The notes under the pieces were generated by a model. It was not told the origin of the DNA. It saw only the letters and a list, made by a program, of their open reading frames with translations, and searched no databases. From assembly GCA_031270515.1 (NCBI GenBank), contig JAISXM010000037.1, positions 1 to 6,888 of the forward strand: a DNA stretch of 6,888 nucleotides. Reading direction: 5' to 3'. Source of the stretch: Holosporales bacterium (GTDB taxonomy: Bacteria > Pseudomonadota > Alphaproteobacteria > BNTO01). The translations under genes and the position numbers were made by a program. Below are positions 5,917 through 6,888 of the stretch, one piece after another. Each line of letters starts with the position of its first letter. Positions within the stretch are counted from its first letter, which is position 1.

Positions 5917-6828
5917 ATGATTGCTGTGTCTTTTGTACGTCGGTTGACGCTGATAATTTTAATGTTTGGTTTACACGCGTTTGGGTTTGATGCTTTTTTT
6001 ACAGAGAAGTCACGTCTAGTTGAAAGTGAATATTCGCAGAATAAAACAGAATTCCTCAACAAGTACAAATCAACTTGCGAAAGTAAGATACCCCGACATG
6101 CGGCGAATCAACTAATTGCCACGTACAAAAGCCACTATGCCGCATTGGTCGCACTTTGTATGGTTGTGCGTGAGTTAAAGAGCTTGCCAAGTGTATCTGA
6201 GCAACTTAGGCACGCTCGTGCCATTTCTCTCGATATAATGCTTCGCTCTCGCACTGTAAGCGTCGATGCTGCAAGCTCGTATATTACCCTTCCGGGAGTT
6301 GTGGATGAAATATTGATAGAACCGCAGCCTACAACGTCAGCGCAGTCTACAGCGTTAAAAGACCTCTTTCAATCCGCGGCAAGAGGTGACGCAAACAGAA
6401 TAGTTGAGGCACTTGATAAAACGAAGATACGATTGCTTATTGATGATATACTACCAGTTGTCCCCGCTCCTAAATCCCCCGACCGTAATGAGACTATTTC
6501 GTCATATTCTGTAAAAAAAGTGGCGAATTATTTTGAGCAAAATCCATTCGATGACGAAGTCGCCGAATACATGGCCGTGTACATTATTAAATTATTTAGT
6601 TCTAGATTAATTAAATATGCTTCTTCAGATATTATACCACTGGTATGTGACTTAAATGATCAAGTACAAATGGCCTCTTCATTGAGCGATATAGGGGAAA
6701 TTGAAATACAAAACGATGCCCAGTATACTGCATTTTGGCCGATCATTTATATGGCGAATGCGCTGCTTGATATAGCAAAGCACTTTAAAAACCGTGCAAA
6801 TCTTTTATTTCATCTGCAGTATATCTAA
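5917..6828 (+). CDS. Unrecognised exported protein
   Basis: I do not recognise this 303-residue protein. The N-terminus MIAVSFVRRLTLIILMFGLH has two arginines followed by a hydrophobic stretch and small residues, as in a Sec signal peptide or a single membrane anchor. The rest (from about residue 30) is hydrophilic and looks mostly helical, with no further clear membrane segment and only two cysteines outside the N-terminal segment. Lys and Glu are frequent. ATG at 5917 is preferred because AGGA at 5907-5910 lies 6 bases upstream. A TTG nine codons earlier (5890) would put extra residues before the signal peptide. It is more AT-rich than valS. It follows valS on the same strand after 178 bases containing the repeat, and no clear promoter was seen. 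A host-directed secreted protein is possible but unproven. Confidence 0.75.
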   Translation: MIAVSFVRRLTLIILMFGLHAFGFDAFFTEKSRLVESEYSQNKTEFLNKYKSTCESKIPRHAANQLIATYKSHYAALVALCMVVRELKSLPSVSEQLRHARAISLDIMLRSRTVSVDAASSYITLPGVVDEILIEPQPTTSAQSTALKDLFQSAARGDANRIVEALDKTKIRLLIDDILPVVPAPKSPDRNETISSYSVKKVANYFEQNPFDDEVAEYMAVYIIKLFSSRLIKYASSDIIPLVCDLNDQVQMASSLSDIGEIEIQNDAQYTAFWPIIYMANALLDIAKHFKNRANLLFHLQYI

Positions 6829-6861
6829 AACATTTAATAATTGCCTCTTGTAATGTATTAA

Positions 6862-6886
6862 AGAATTCGCCGACTGTACGAATTCT
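6862..6886 (+). terminator. Hairpin after the exported-protein gene, possible terminator
   Basis: AGAATTCG (6862-6869) and CGAATTCT (6879-6886) form a perfect 8-bp stem around a 9-base loop, 34 bases after the stop codon. The window ends two bases later, so a T-tract that would confirm an intrinsic terminator cannot be seen. Confidence 0.4.
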
Positions 6887-6888
6887 CT

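Overview
The window looks like a stretch of a reduced, AT-leaning bacterial genome, most likely an alphaproteobacterium and possibly a host-associated one. Evidence for Alphaproteobacteria: ValS starts with a 'MLDK.FD' N-terminus and carries the bacterial-type HLGH and KMSKS motifs, as I recall for that class. The ribosomal protein L33 is the cysteine-free type. The initiator tRNA has an A-T rather than G-C first pair in the usual triple G-C block of its anticodon stem, a variant known from alphaproteobacteria. The intracellular, Holosporales/Rickettsiales-like lifestyle is inference only. It rests on unlinked housekeeping genes, long non-coding spacers and a family of dispersed palindromic repeats reminiscent of Rickettsia palindromic elements. 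I cannot name a genus.

Layout. Bases 1-287 hold the end of an unrecognised acidic protein gene. Bases 288-739 have no convincing gene but contain small repeats. A minus-strand tRNA-Val(GAC) occupies 740-814. Another gene-poor spacer (815-1203) contains a perfect 22-base tandem duplication, a probable decayed palindromic repeat and the promoter of an initiator tRNA-Met (1204-1280). After a full palindromic repeat in inverted orientation (1387-1466) come tRNA-Gly(GCC) (1596-1670) and rpmG for L33 (1767-1934), which is only 55 codons long. A second full repeat (1958-2037) separates rpmG from pth, peptidyl-tRNA hydrolase (2125-2874). Then comes valS, valyl-tRNA synthetase (3093-5738), whose stop codon lies inside a third full repeat (5727-5811). 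The last gene (5917-6828) encodes an unrecognised protein with a signal-peptide-like N-terminus, followed by a hairpin at the window edge.

Apart from the two unknown genes, everything works in translation: tRNAs for Val, initiator Met and Gly, a large-subunit protein, the enzyme that recycles peptidyl-tRNA, and the synthetase that charges tRNA-Val. Three things stand out. The first is the 80-base palindromic repeat family, with three equal-length copies and one decayed one, one copy of which supplies the end of valS. The second is a Gly/Ser/Glu-rich insertion of about 50 residues in Pth. The third is an initiator tRNA whose discriminator base is C instead of A. I saw no defence, CRISPR, phage or transposase gene.
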